A DNA stretch of 64,000 nucleotides from Jiella soli. GTDB taxonomy: Bacteria > Pseudomonadota > Alphaproteobacteria > Rhizobiales > Rhizobiaceae. The notes under the pieces were generated by a model that saw nothing but the letters and a program-made list of their open reading frames with translations, was not told where the DNA came from and did not search any database. A program made the translations under genes and the position numbers. Location: contig NZ_JAJAVB010000025.1 of assembly GCF_020615385.1 (NCBI RefSeq), positions 1 to 64,000 on the forward strand. Reading direction: 5' to 3'. This document shows, in pieces, positions 41,529 to 50,587 of the stretch; position 1 is the first letter of the stretch; each line of letters starts with the position of its first letter.

Positions 41529-42926
41529 TTACGCCCGGCTCGGAGCCGGCTCGGCTTCCATGTGGTGACGTTCGTCCACCGGCTTCATCATGAAGTTCAG
41601 GATGAGGCCGACGAACAAGAGGCCGGCCATGATGTACATGGTCACCGTATAGGCGTCGGCCTTCGGCACGCCGGCATCGATCTGATACTGGCGGATGTAG
41701 TTGACCAGCACAGGACCCACGATGCCCGCGGCCGACCAGGCGGTCAGCAGCCGGCCATGGATGGCGCCGACATAGTTGTTGCCGAAGACGTCCTTCAGAT
41801 AGGCCGGGATGGTGGCGAAGCCGCCGCCATACATCGACAGGATGATGCCGTAGAAGAGGACGAAGAGGACGATCGAGCCCATCTGTCCGGTGGTCGGCAC
41901 CAAAGCGTAGAGGACGATGCCGAGCAGGAAGAAGACCATGTAGGTGTTCTTGCGCCCGATATAGTCCGAGGTCGTCGCCCAGAAGAACCGGCCACCCATG
42001 TTGAACAGGGAGAGCAGGCCGACGAAGCCGGAGGCAGCCGCGGCGGTGATGAGGCCCGGGAACATCTCCTGGCTCATCAGCGAGGCCTGTCCCAGGACGC
42101 CGATGCCGGCGGTCACGTTCAGGAACAGGACGCCCCAGAGCAGCCAGAACTGCCTGGTCTTCAGCGCCTGGTCGACATGGACGTTGGCCGTCGTGATCAG
42201 TCCCTTGGACTGCTTCGGCGGGGTGTAGCCCTCCGGCAGCCAGCCCGGCGGCGGGACCCGCACGATCGTGGCGCCGACCATCATGTAGATGAAGTAGACG
42301 ATGCCCAGCACGACGAAGGCGAAGGCGACGCCGCCGATGCCCATCAGATAGACCGACAGAGGCGAGGCGATGAAGGCGCCGCCGCCGAAGCCCATGATCG
42401 CCATGCCGGTCGCCATGCCCGGCCGATCCGGGAACCAGCTCATCAGCGTCTTCACCGGCGAGATGTAGCCGAGGCCGAGGCCGCAGCCGCCGAGCACGCC
42501 ATAGCCGAAATAGACCAGCCAGAGCTGGTGCCAGGAGACGCCGAGCGCGGCAACCAGGAAACCGCCGCCGAACAGGAGCGCCGCGGTCGCCATCGTCATC
42601 CGCGGACCGACCTTTTCGACCCAGGCGCCGCCGAAGGCGGCCGCAAGGCCGAGGAAGAGGATGGCGATCGAGAAGATCCAGCCGAGCGTCGCGATCGACC
42701 AGTCATCGGCGCTGGGCACCCTCGTGCCGTCGGCGCCGGTGGTGGCCAGTAGAAGGCTCATCGGCTTGTTGAAGACCGAGAAGGCGTAGACCTCTCCGAT
42801 ACACAGATGCACACAGAGAGCGGCCGGCGGGACCATCCAGCGGTTGAATCCCGGCTTTGCGACCGTATGGCTGCGCGAAAGCCAGCTACCGCCCGAGCCC
42901 GATTCGGACACGGATGCTGTTGTCAT
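41529..42926 (-). CDS. OFA-family MFS carrier (oxalate/formate antiporter-like)
   Basis: A 465-residue major facilitator with 12 membrane helices. Typical OFA features are the N-terminal VPPAALCVHLCIGEVYAFSVF, GYGVLGGCGLGLGYISPVKTLMSWFPDRPGMATG, and MGGRFFWATTSDYIGRKNTYMVFF. The family exchanges oxalate, formate or related monocarboxylates. The bdhA-DUF3096-ndh group downstream on the same strand makes short-chain hydroxy acids a possible substrate. ATG 42926 has GGAGGAA upstream. Its companion small subunit follows. Confidence 0.9.
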   Translation of the reverse strand: MTTASVSESGSGGSWLSRSHTVAKPGFNRWMVPPAALCVHLCIGEVYAFSVFNKPMSLLLATTGADGTRVPSADDWSIATLGWIFSIAILFLGLAAAFGGAWVEKVGPRMTMATAALLFGGGFLVAALGVSWHQLWLVYFGYGVLGGCGLGLGYISPVKTLMSWFPDRPGMATGMAIMGFGGGAFIASPLSVYLMGIGGVAFAFVVLGIVYFIYMMVGATIVRVPPPGWLPEGYTPPKQSKGLITTANVHVDQALKTRQFWLLWGVLFLNVTAGIGVLGQASLMSQEMFPGLITAAAASGFVGLLSLFNMGGRFFWATTSDYIGRKNTYMVFFLLGIVLYALVPTTGQMGSIVLFVLFYGIILSMYGGGFATIPAYLKDVFGNNYVGAIHGRLLTAWSAAGIVGPVLVNYIRQYQIDAGVPKADAYTVTMYIMAGLLFVGLILNFMMKPVDERHHMEAEPAPSRA

Positions 42927-43132
42927 GAAACACTTCCTCCCCAAACGATCCGACTCTTTAGTAAGGTCGGGAGAGAAACTAGAAAGTGAATTGCCGCCTC
43001 ATGCAAGGCCTTTCGGTTGGGCCTGCCCGGGAGCGGCCTCCGACTTTAGCCGCAAGTCGTTGGGGACCAAACATTCGGCGCTTTTCATGCCCTTTGCGGC
43101 GAACCCGCGGGGTCGCCGCGCTGCGCGGAAGG

Positions 43133-44329
43133 TCATGCCGTCCGGGGGGTAACCGGGGCCGCTACGGGTATCGCCGGCGAGGCGGCGGTGACCGGGCGGA
43201 CGGCGGCCGGTTCGGCAAGGCGCCTGTTATAGTCCGTCCACCAGTCGAGGAAGCGCGCGAGCGCGATCTGGACCGACAGGCCGCCGAGAATCAGGGCGCT
43301 GTCGAAGACCAGCGACGGCTCGCCGCCGAACTTGATGACCTGGCCGAACAGCGACAGGACGGTTCCCACGGCAAAGACCGGCAGCGAGTGGCGGCCGACC
43401 ATCGCGAACAGGTTGTCGCGCGAGATGGTGGCGAACACCGAGGTCTTCGCGGGGTTGGAGAAGATGTAGAGGATCGCCACGAGATGCAGCAGGCGCGGCA
43501 GGCTGACATAGGTCTTGTCGAAGCCGGCGATCATGACCGGCAGGCCGAGGTCTCCCCACCAGGACCAGAGGCTGAAGCGGATCGTCAGGAAGGCGACGAA
43601 GGCGTAGGCGAGGGCGATACCCATCAGCCAGGGGCTGTAGCTGGTGGCTTCGCCGAACCTGATCCGCCTGAAGCCGCAGGTCAGCCCCAGGACGAAGATC
43701 AGCTGCCACGAGAACGGATTGAAGAACCATCCGCCAGGCAGCGGATAGGCCGGCATGTCGAGGCTGAAGAGCGCGGCGACGACCCACAGCAGGACGGAGG
43801 CGCCCAGCATCAGCCTGAGGTCAATGCGGGCGAGGACGAGGAAGCCCGGCAACATCAGGAGCAGCACGGAATACATCGGCAGGATGTTCACATAGCCGAA
43901 CTGGTGGCCGAGCGTCGCAAGGCCGATCATCGTCTCGACCGGGCTCTGGACGAAGGACGAGAGCCCGATCGTCTGGAGAAGGTCGCCGCGGCCGAAGGCG
44001 AGCGCGCCCCAGGAGAAGATCCCGAGCGCCGCCATGCTCAAGGTGATCTGCACGAGATAGAGAACGCCGGCCCGGCGCCATGCGCGCACGGCGGCGACGA
44101 GCTTGCGGCCGGCCAGGAACGGCCTGCCATAGGCATAGGCCGAGGCAAAGCCCGCCAGGAAGACGAAGATCTCGGCCGCGTCGGAGAAGCCGAAGTTCCG
44201 GGAGGTGAAGTTTTCCCAGAGATTGCCGGGAATGTGGTTGATGAAGATCATCGCCAGGGCGATGCCACGCCAGAAGTCGACGCGGTGGTCTCGGCCCGTC
44301 ACCGATGGGGATTTGATAGCAGTGGACAT
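43133..44329 (-). CDS. opgC: OpgC-type glucan succinyltransferase
   Basis: A 398-residue OpgC family membrane acyltransferase with about ten helices. The N-terminal DHRVDFWRGIALAMIFINHIPGN, which includes the R-x-x-D-x-x-R-G pattern, and AEIFVFLAGFASAYAYG are diagnostic. The family attaches succinyl groups to osmoregulated periplasmic glucans. It starts 17 bases after opgH and closes the opg operon. A proline/alanine-rich C-terminal tail (last 30 residues) is probably disordered. Confidence 0.92.
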   Translation of the reverse strand: MSTAIKSPSVTGRDHRVDFWRGIALAMIFINHIPGNLWENFTSRNFGFSDAAEIFVFLAGFASAYAYGRPFLAGRKLVAAVRAWRRAGVLYLVQITLSMAALGIFSWGALAFGRGDLLQTIGLSSFVQSPVETMIGLATLGHQFGYVNILPMYSVLLLMLPGFLVLARIDLRLMLGASVLLWVVAALFSLDMPAYPLPGGWFFNPFSWQLIFVLGLTCGFRRIRFGEATSYSPWLMGIALAYAFVAFLTIRFSLWSWWGDLGLPVMIAGFDKTYVSLPRLLHLVAILYIFSNPAKTSVFATISRDNLFAMVGRHSLPVFAVGTVLSLFGQVIKFGGEPSLVFDSALILGGLSVQIALARFLDWWTDYNRRLAEPAAVRPVTAASPAIPVAAPVTPRTA

Positions 44330-44346
44330 CGGCGACTTCTACGACC

Positions 44347-46143
44347 TCAAGCGGGATCCGGCAGAACCTCTGTCCCCCCAATCGCGGCTTTCTCAGGGCT
44401 GGCAGGAGGGTCGAGCGCGGCCAGGCGTCGGCGCCATATCGCGGCATCGCGGATGACCGGCTCGGGATCTGCCTCGAAGGGCGTTTCGAAGAGGCCGATG
44501 CGGCGCAGGAGGTCGCCGAGCTTCGGGTCGCCGCTCAGCGTGATCAGGAATGGCGCGGCGACGAGCGGAAGCGCGATCGGCAGGGTCCAGTAGATAAGGT
44601 CTTCGGCATAGCTGTAGGTGGCGAGGAGCACGATCGCGCCGGCGACGACCATCCACCAGCTTGCCCGGAAGGCGGCTCCCAGCGGCAGACTGCCGTCCTC
44701 GCGATCGGTGGAGGGCCAGCCGGCATCGGCGCCGATCAGGATCTCGGCCACGGCCTTGGACTGGAACATCATCATGATCGGCGCGAGGATCGAGGTGATG
44801 ATCAGCTCCACGCTCGCCCCGGCGAAGACGCGACCGGCGCCGCCGAACTGCCTGCGGCGGGCCGAAAACGCGCTGCCGAAGGTGATCAGCGTCTTCGGCA
44901 GCAGCAGCAGGACGAAGATGCCGAACAGAAGCAGGAGTGCCTTGTTCGTCTCGGGCCGCGGAAACACCGGAAACAGCGAGTTGGCAGGGAAATAGTTCGG
45001 CTCCGGCGCAAGAACCGGGTCGAGGAGGCTGACGATCAGGAATAGCAGCCAGATCGGCGAGGCGACATAGGCCATGATGCCGGCGATCAGCGAGACCCGG
45101 CTCCACAGCTTCATTCCCGGCGCCCCAAGCAGCCGGCCGTGCTGCAGATTGCCCTGACACCAGCGGCGGTCGCGCTTGGCATATTCGACGATGTTCGAGG
45201 GGGCTTCCTCGTAGGACCCCTGCAGATCCGGATCGACGCGCACCTTGTACCCGGCGCGGGCAAGCAATGCGGCCTCGACATAGTCGTGGCTGAGGATATG
45301 GCCGCCAAAGGGGGGCCTGCCCTTCAGCGTCGGCAGCCCGCAGGAGGCGGCGAAGGCGCGCACGCGGATGATGGCATTGTGGCCCCAGAACGGCCCTTCG
45401 CGTCCCTGCAGCGCGGCGATCCCGCGGGAAAAGATCGGCGAGAAGAGGGCGGCCGAGAATTGCAGCGCCCGCCCGAAGGGCGTGCGGCGGCCGATGATCA
45501 GCGGCTGCGTCTGCAGGAGCGCGACCTCGGGGTCCGCGTCCATGCGTGCAACCATCTTCACCATCGTCGTCGGCCGCATCAGGCTGTCGGCGTCGAGGAT
45601 GAGCATGTACTCGTAGGCGCCGCCGCTCGTGGTCACGAAGTCGGCGATATTGCCGGCCTTGCGGCCGACATTCTGCTCGCGATGGCGATAGTAGAGATGA
45701 CCGGCCACGGCCATCTCGGAAAGAAGGAGGTCGTAGGCCCGCCGCTCCGCCTCGACATTCTCCGGCCGGGTGGAATCGCTGAGGATGTAGAAGTCGAACT
45801 GGCTGAGCTTGCCGATCTCGCGAATGCCGTCGATCATCGAGGCGACGCGCGCGAAGACCGCGTGGACGTCCTCATTGTAGACCGGCATGAGGACGGCGGT
45901 CCGATTGTCGCCGCGCCAGTTCTTATCGGCGCTCTTGGGGGTCGCTACAGGCGTGACGATGCCGGCCAACGCCGTATTGAACCCCCAGGCGAGCCAGAGG
46001 CAACACAGCATCAGCAGCGATATCTGGACGATGTGCAGATAGGTTACGCCGTTCACTGTCACGACGACAAAGAACAGCGATGCCGCGATCGCGGCGAGCA
46101 CGACCGTCGCAAATGCAAACAGCAGCCGTCTGACCGCGATCAC
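44347..46143 (-). CDS. opgH: Glucans biosynthesis glucosyltransferase
   Basis: A 598-residue inner-membrane GT2 glucosyltransferase that makes the beta-1,2-linked backbone of osmoregulated periplasmic glucans. The catalytic domain shows VLMPVYNEDV, LDADSLMRPTTMV, HDYVEAALLARAGYKV and RDRRWCQGNLQHGRLL. Membrane helices lie at the N terminus (two) and C terminus (about five). It is clearly shorter than E. coli OpgH (847 residues), mainly because the long cytoplasmic N terminus is missing; the small ORF just upstream may stand in for it. The start is GTG at 46143. Confidence 0.93.
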   Translation of the reverse strand: MIAVRRLLFAFATVVLAAIAASLFFVVVTVNGVTYLHIVQISLLMLCCLWLAWGFNTALAGIVTPVATPKSADKNWRGDNRTAVLMPVYNEDVHAVFARVASMIDGIREIGKLSQFDFYILSDSTRPENVEAERRAYDLLLSEMAVAGHLYYRHREQNVGRKAGNIADFVTTSGGAYEYMLILDADSLMRPTTMVKMVARMDADPEVALLQTQPLIIGRRTPFGRALQFSAALFSPIFSRGIAALQGREGPFWGHNAIIRVRAFAASCGLPTLKGRPPFGGHILSHDYVEAALLARAGYKVRVDPDLQGSYEEAPSNIVEYAKRDRRWCQGNLQHGRLLGAPGMKLWSRVSLIAGIMAYVASPIWLLFLIVSLLDPVLAPEPNYFPANSLFPVFPRPETNKALLLLFGIFVLLLLPKTLITFGSAFSARRRQFGGAGRVFAGASVELIITSILAPIMMMFQSKAVAEILIGADAGWPSTDREDGSLPLGAAFRASWWMVVAGAIVLLATYSYAEDLIYWTLPIALPLVAAPFLITLSGDPKLGDLLRRIGLFETPFEADPEPVIRDAAIWRRRLAALDPPASPEKAAIGGTEVLPDPA

Positions 46144-46203
46144 CCTTTGTCACACCTCCCGCCTTGCCGGATCCGCCGCATCGGAGCGGCGCCCGGATCT
46201 TCG

Positions 46204-46527
46204 TCAGCCGCGGTCCCAGGACACGCGGATCTCGGGGATCAGCATCGACCAGCGCTGCGGCTTACCGGTGATACGCTGCGTCGGCATCGAGAGATGCGCG
46301 ACCGGTGCGGGGACCGGGATCGTCCGCATCAGGTCGAGCGCCGCCGGATCGGCATTCATCGCCGCCGCCAGAACGGCCTCGGCATCCTGTTGGGACTGCC
46401 GGCGCGTTTTGAGACGTACGCGAAGCGCGTCCAGAAGGACGTCATCGGAAAGATCGGGGCGCCCGATCAGGGCGCCGGCGTTCATCTGATCGCAGGGGGG
46501 AGTCAGGGTGTTGAGTTCGGTCGTCAT
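46204..46527 (-). CDS. Small protein between opgG and opgH
   Basis: A 107-residue soluble protein. Its ATG overlaps the opgG stop (ATGA), and opgH starts 60 bases after it. Residues 20-60 look helical (LSDDVLLDALRVRLKTRRQSQQDAEAVLAAAM). The block VPVPAPVAHLSMPTQRI resembles the proline-rich stretch before the first membrane helix in longer OpgH proteins. I therefore suggest it corresponds to the separated N-terminal portion of OpgH, or a regulator of it. It does not belong to a family I can name with confidence. Confidence 0.7.
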   Translation of the reverse strand: MTTELNTLTPPCDQMNAGALIGRPDLSDDVLLDALRVRLKTRRQSQQDAEAVLAAAMNADPAALDLMRTIPVPAPVAHLSMPTQRITGKPQRWSMLIPEIRVSWDRG

Positions 46528-48128
46528 ACGGTGCCCGTCCACTGATAAAGCCAAGTTTCACTGACAATGCGCTGCAGCATCGAAAGTTTCACGCGCAGTT
46601 CAACGGCCTGTGAATCTTCTCGCTCGAGCTCCAGTGACAGGCGCCACCCATCGTCGGGAAGGCGCGAGACGGAGCTGTTTATGAGCCTTGCGTTCTGGGA
46701 AACGTCGATGAGGGGCTCGATGGTTGCATCGGCCGGCAGATTACTCATCGTTCCGCCCACGAAATCGATCGCAAAGCGCTTGGTCTTCGAACTTGTCGCC
46801 GCGTCCGCGGCATTGCCGCCGACCCCTACATAGGTGCCGGAAACCTTTGCCAGGAGGTCGGGCTCCTGCACCGACAGCCCCCAGCGCATGCGATAATTAT
46901 GTTCGATGGTGTCGCCCGCAACCGGCTTCGTTTCCGGCACCCAGAACGCCACGATATTGTCGTTCGCTTCGGAGTCCGATGGAATCTCCACAAGCTGGAC
47001 GATGCCCTTGCCCCAGTCGCCGATCGGCTCGATCACCAGCGAGGGACGCAGGTCGTAGCGCGCTTCCGTATCCTCGTAATGCGAAAACTGCCGATCGCGT
47101 TGCAGGAGTCCGAAGCCGCGCGGATTGGTTTCCTCGAAATAGGAGAGTGCCAGGGTTTCCGGGTTGCGTAGCGGGCGCCAGACGCGTTCGCCGCTGTCGC
47201 GATGGATGCAGAGCCCGTCGCTGTCGTGGACCTCGGGCCGGAAGTCGTTGTGGTCCGGCGGGTCGTTCTCGCCGAAGAAGTACATCGAGGTAAGGGGCGC
47301 GATCCCGAGGCGCGTCACCTCGCTGCGGAAGAACAGCCGGGTGCGCACGTCCATCACCGTCTGATGGCCGGGCGAGATGGTGAAGGCGTAGGCGCCGGTG
47401 AGGCTCGGGCTGTCCAGGGACGCCATGATCCGGATCACGTCGTCGCTCGGATCGGGCTGCTCGATGTAGAACGAGGTGAAGCGGGGAAACTCCTCGGTGT
47501 CGGCGGTCGCGGTATTGATGGCGAGGCCGCGCGCCGACAGGCCGTAGCGCGTGCCGGTTCCCAGCGCGCGGAAGTAGCTGGCGCCGAGGAAGGTCACCAG
47601 CTCGTCGAAATAGTCCGGCCGCTCCAGCGGCGCGTGGATGCGGAAGCCGGCGATGCCCGCGAGCTTCAGGCTCTGGAACTTGCTGGGATCGAGCGGCGGC
47701 CGGTACTCGAAGTCCGACGGGTCGAATTCGTGGACGTTGTAGACGCCGTTCTCGCCGATATAGATCGTCGTCGTGTCCTTGAAGACCCAGCCCGGATAGA
47801 AGGCCTGCAGGTGGAACTCCACCGGCTCGGCCCGCCACAGGGCGTGTTCGGGCCGGAAGCGGATCGCCCGATGCTCGTCATAGGACAGGTTCTGGATCGC
47901 CTCGGGAAGCGCCTCGGACGGTGCCGTATACGGGCTTGCCGCGAGCTGCTTCATCTGGGCCGAAAGAGCCTCGAAGTCGAATTTGGCGTCGGGCGAGCCG
48001 ACGGCCGCGGGGGCTGCATCCTGGGCGGCTGCGATGCCGATCCCACGGGCGTCCAGGACGGCGGCGAGCGCGCTCGCCAGTCCTAGCTTGAGTGCAGTGC
48101 GGCGAGACGCAGAGCTGATATTTGTCAC
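46524..48128 (-). CDS. opgG: Periplasmic glucan biosynthesis protein OpgG/OpgD
   Basis: A 534-residue periplasmic protein. The N terminus carries a twin-arginine signal (SRRTALKLGLASALAAVL), a feature of OpgD rather than OpgG. The long beta-rich domain (FHLQAFYPGWVFKDTTTIYI to FRIHAPLERPDYFDELVTFLGASYFRALG, GENDPPDHNDFRPEVHDSDGL, YDLRPSLVIEPIGDWGKG) and the C-terminal Ig-like region fit the family, which processes or branches periplasmic beta-glucans. The start is GTG, with no clear Shine-Dalgarno, and it leads the opg operon. The 170 bases upstream contain the AT-rich sequence where I expect the promoter. Confidence 0.92.
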   Translation of the reverse strand: MTNISSASRRTALKLGLASALAAVLDARGIGIAAAQDAAPAAVGSPDAKFDFEALSAQMKQLAASPYTAPSEALPEAIQNLSYDEHRAIRFRPEHALWRAEPVEFHLQAFYPGWVFKDTTTIYIGENGVYNVHEFDPSDFEYRPPLDPSKFQSLKLAGIAGFRIHAPLERPDYFDELVTFLGASYFRALGTGTRYGLSARGLAINTATADTEEFPRFTSFYIEQPDPSDDVIRIMASLDSPSLTGAYAFTISPGHQTVMDVRTRLFFRSEVTRLGIAPLTSMYFFGENDPPDHNDFRPEVHDSDGLCIHRDSGERVWRPLRNPETLALSYFEETNPRGFGLLQRDRQFSHYEDTEARYDLRPSLVIEPIGDWGKGIVQLVEIPSDSEANDNIVAFWVPETKPVAGDTIEHNYRMRWGLSVQEPDLLAKVSGTYVGVGGNAADAATSSKTKRFAIDFVGGTMSNLPADATIEPLIDVSQNARLINSSVSRLPDDGWRLSLELEREDSQAVELRVKLSMLQRIVSETWLYQWTGTV

Positions 48129-48300
48129 GGGGAGGAACTGTCAGTTTTGAGAGGGAGCCAGCGCTTAGATTATGCAAGAATGCGGCTTATAAATAGCGGG
48201 CGAGCCGGTTCACCCAAAAATTTCGGGCCTGCCGGCAGTTCCGCCCTGCCGTCCGACAGGCTCTTCGGGAGGGTGATACCGCATTGCGGTAACGAGTTGA

Positions 48301-49260
48301 TTACAGCCTGGTGAAGCGATAGCGGCTGAGATGGCGGTAGCGCGCGCCCGGCCGCAGGACCGCCTGCGGGAAGGCCGGGCGGTTGGGCGCGTCCGGCCAG
48401 ACCTGCGGCTCCAGCGCGAGACCGCCCAGCGTCTCGATCGGCTGGCCGTCGAGGCCGCGGAACGTGCCATCGAGCTTGGCGCCGTCATAGACCTGGAGGC
48501 CCGGCTCCGTGGTCGACAGTTCCATCGCGATGCCGCTTTTCTCGCTGGACAGCCGCGCCGCGGGGCGCGGCGCCTCGCTCCGCGCCTCGGCGAGGCAGAA
48601 ATTGTGATCGAGCGGCCGGGGACGGTCGCCGAGCGAGCGGCCGGAGCGATAGTCGAACCCGGTGCCCTCGACGGAAACGATCCGTCCGTCCGGGAGCGTG
48701 CCCTCATCGATCGGCAGGTAGTGGTCCGCCGCGACGCCGAGGACATGGTCGGTGATCGGGCCGGACCCGTCGAGATTGAAGTAGAGATGGGAGCTGAGAT
48801 TGACGACGGTCTCGCGGTCCGTCTCCGCCTCGTAGCCGATCGTCAGCGTATCGGCCGAAACGGCGAAGGTCGCGCGAACGCTCACCCGTCCCGGATAGCC
48901 CTCTTCGCCATCCTCGGAGACATAGGCCAGCGTGACGCTGTCCTCGCTGCGCTGCTCGACCGTGAACAGGCGCGTGGAGAAGCCGGTCGGGCCGCCATGC
49001 AGGTGGTTCGGCGGATCATTGACCGCGAGGGTCAGGTCCTCGCCGTCGATCGTCATGCGGCCGGCGGCGATGCGGTTGGCGAACCGGCCGACCGTCGCGC
49101 CGAAATAGTCCTTGTTGCGCGCCCCGTAGAGATCGGCGTTCGCAAGGCCGAGAACGACGGAATGGTCGAGGCCGGCCGGGCGCAGGGCGCGGATCGACGC
49201 GCCCATCGGCAGGATCTCGGCGGTGAGGCCGCTGCTCGCGATCAGGATTGTCTCGGACAT
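48301..49260 (-). CDS. galM: Aldose 1-epimerase
   Basis: A 319-residue mutarotase of normal length, interconverting alpha and beta anomers of aldoses. Motifs include FGATVGRFANRIAAGRMTIDG, NDPPNHLHGGPTGFSTRLF (histidine), VNLSSHLYFNLDGSGPITDHVLGVAADHYLP (second histidine), and a later LDGTFRGLDGQPIETLGGLALEPQVWPDAPNRPAFPQ with the acid residue region. ATG 49260 starts the family N terminus. No galactose operon is visible nearby, so the sugar is open. Confidence 0.93.
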   Translation of the reverse strand: MSETILIASSGLTAEILPMGASIRALRPAGLDHSVVLGLANADLYGARNKDYFGATVGRFANRIAAGRMTIDGEDLTLAVNDPPNHLHGGPTGFSTRLFTVEQRSEDSVTLAYVSEDGEEGYPGRVSVRATFAVSADTLTIGYEAETDRETVVNLSSHLYFNLDGSGPITDHVLGVAADHYLPIDEGTLPDGRIVSVEGTGFDYRSGRSLGDRPRPLDHNFCLAEARSEAPRPAARLSSEKSGIAMELSTTEPGLQVYDGAKLDGTFRGLDGQPIETLGGLALEPQVWPDAPNRPAFPQAVLRPGARYRHLSRYRFTRL

Positions 49261-49432
49261 GGTGCATGCTCCAGGGGCCGGACCGGAACGATGGTTCGGC
49301 GCAGCCCAAGCGGTTTCTATGCCGCTGCCGGGCGGAGTCAATCGACGCCTGAGGCCGTCACGACGGGAAGGTTAAGAGGGATCGACAGGGCAGGCCGGCA
49401 GCGAGTGCGGCCAGGGGAGGGAACAGGTCGCG

Positions 49433-49915
49433 TCAGCGCAGGCGGCGCAGCCGCTGGGTCAGGAGATCGCCCGCGCGCACCAGCGAGCGGTCCAGGATTT
49501 CCACTTCGTCGGACGACAGCGAATTGGTCAGGTCGACCTCCAGGCGTCGCCAGATCGCGCGCACCTGGGCCTGCGCCTGTTCGCCGACCGCGGTCAGCTG
49601 AACCATGGTCCGGCGAGCATCGCTGTTGCTGGCGGTGCGTTGCACGAGGCCCTTCTCGATCAGCCGGTCCAGCATCTTCGAGACCGTCGAGGGACGGACG
49701 GCAAGCGCGTCCGCAAGGGTCGAGACGTTGATCGGGTTGCGGGCGTCGAGCCGATCGAGCAGCTGGTCCTGGCCGGGATGCAGTCCGACCTCTGCGAGGA
49801 GGAGGGTGAGAAAGGCGCGAGTGGACTTCGCGATCGACAGCAGCGAGGGCACGATCATCGGCATCTCGGCGGCGGTCGCGGTTTGCTTCAGCTGGTCGAT
49901 CGAATTCGTATCCAT
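49433..49915 (-). CDS. MarR-family transcriptional regulator
   Basis: A 160-residue MarR. The winged helix is clear: VGLHPGQDQLLDRLDARNPINVSTLADALAVRPSTVSKMLDRLIEKGLVQRTASNSDARRTMVQLTAVGE, with the Asp-Ala-Arg-Arg wing typical of the family. ATG 49915 is preferred to a TTG eight codons upstream. It is divergent from the DHFR-like gene across 250 bases, and may regulate it or itself; no palindrome stands out. The effector is unknown. Confidence 0.88.
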   Translation of the reverse strand: MDTNSIDQLKQTATAAEMPMIVPSLLSIAKSTRAFLTLLLAEVGLHPGQDQLLDRLDARNPINVSTLADALAVRPSTVSKMLDRLIEKGLVQRTASNSDARRTMVQLTAVGEQAQAQVRAIWRRLEVDLTNSLSSDEVEILDRSLVRAGDLLTQRLRRLR

Positions 49916-50166
49916 GGCTGGCTTATGACCTGTTCCCAATCCGGAATCTTTTAAGCAGTTTATGAATGCAACTGCCCGCGATTGGTTCGCATCGGCAGAC
50001 GCAAAATCCGCTCCTAGGCAAGCCGGGAGGCGTTGCTGGGGAGCGCTCTGGGCGGCTCCGGGCGAGGGCCTGTTCGCCGCGCGTCCGCTTGCGGATTGGC
50101 GGCGCCGCTCCAGGCTTAATGGCGGGAAAAATTGGATCGACGATCCGAAGCCGGGGAAGGAAGCAG

Positions 50167-50580
50167 ATGGCGGATATCAGGGTGATCTGCGCGATCGGAC
50201 GCAGCGGGCAGTTGGGGCTGCATGGCGGCATGCCGTGGGAGGGTCGGCCGGAGCGCGCCTTCACCGAGGATGTCGAGCGCTTCTTCGATCTCACCCGCGG
50301 CCATGTGCTCGTCGCGGGTCCGAAGACGGTGGCGTCCTTCCCCGACTTTGCCTGCAAGGACCGGACGATCGTGGAGATCCGCTCATCCGACGATCCGCAA
50401 GAGGTGCTGTCGCGGTTCTCCGACCGGGTCGTCTATGTCGGCGGCGGGCCGGCGGTCTGGACCGCCTATGCGCGCTTCGTCCGGCACTGGGACGTCAACA
50501 CGCTTCCCTATGACGGACCGGCCGACACCTGGTTCGACCCGAGCTGGCTCCTGGCCGGGGGAACCAGGAGAAAGCGCTGA
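50167..50580 (+). CDS. Small dihydrofolate reductase-like protein
   Basis: A 137-residue DHFR-like protein. VICAIGRSGQLGLHGGMPWEG matches the DHFR N terminus (G-x-x-P-W), FTEDVERFFDLTRGHVLVAGPKTVASF matches the helix B and NADPH motif (G-x-K-T), and VVYVGGGPAVWTAY matches GG-x-x-x-Y. It is about 25 residues shorter than typical FolA, so it could be a variant DHFR or a pteridine-type reductase. The neighbourhood of pabABC genes on the other strand fits folate metabolism. ATG 50167 has GGAAG at good spacing. Confidence 0.8.
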   Translation: MADIRVICAIGRSGQLGLHGGMPWEGRPERAFTEDVERFFDLTRGHVLVAGPKTVASFPDFACKDRTIVEIRSSDDPQEVLSRFSDRVVYVGGGPAVWTAYARFVRHWDVNTLPYDGPADTWFDPSWLLAGGTRRKR

Positions 50581-50587
50581 GGCCCGA

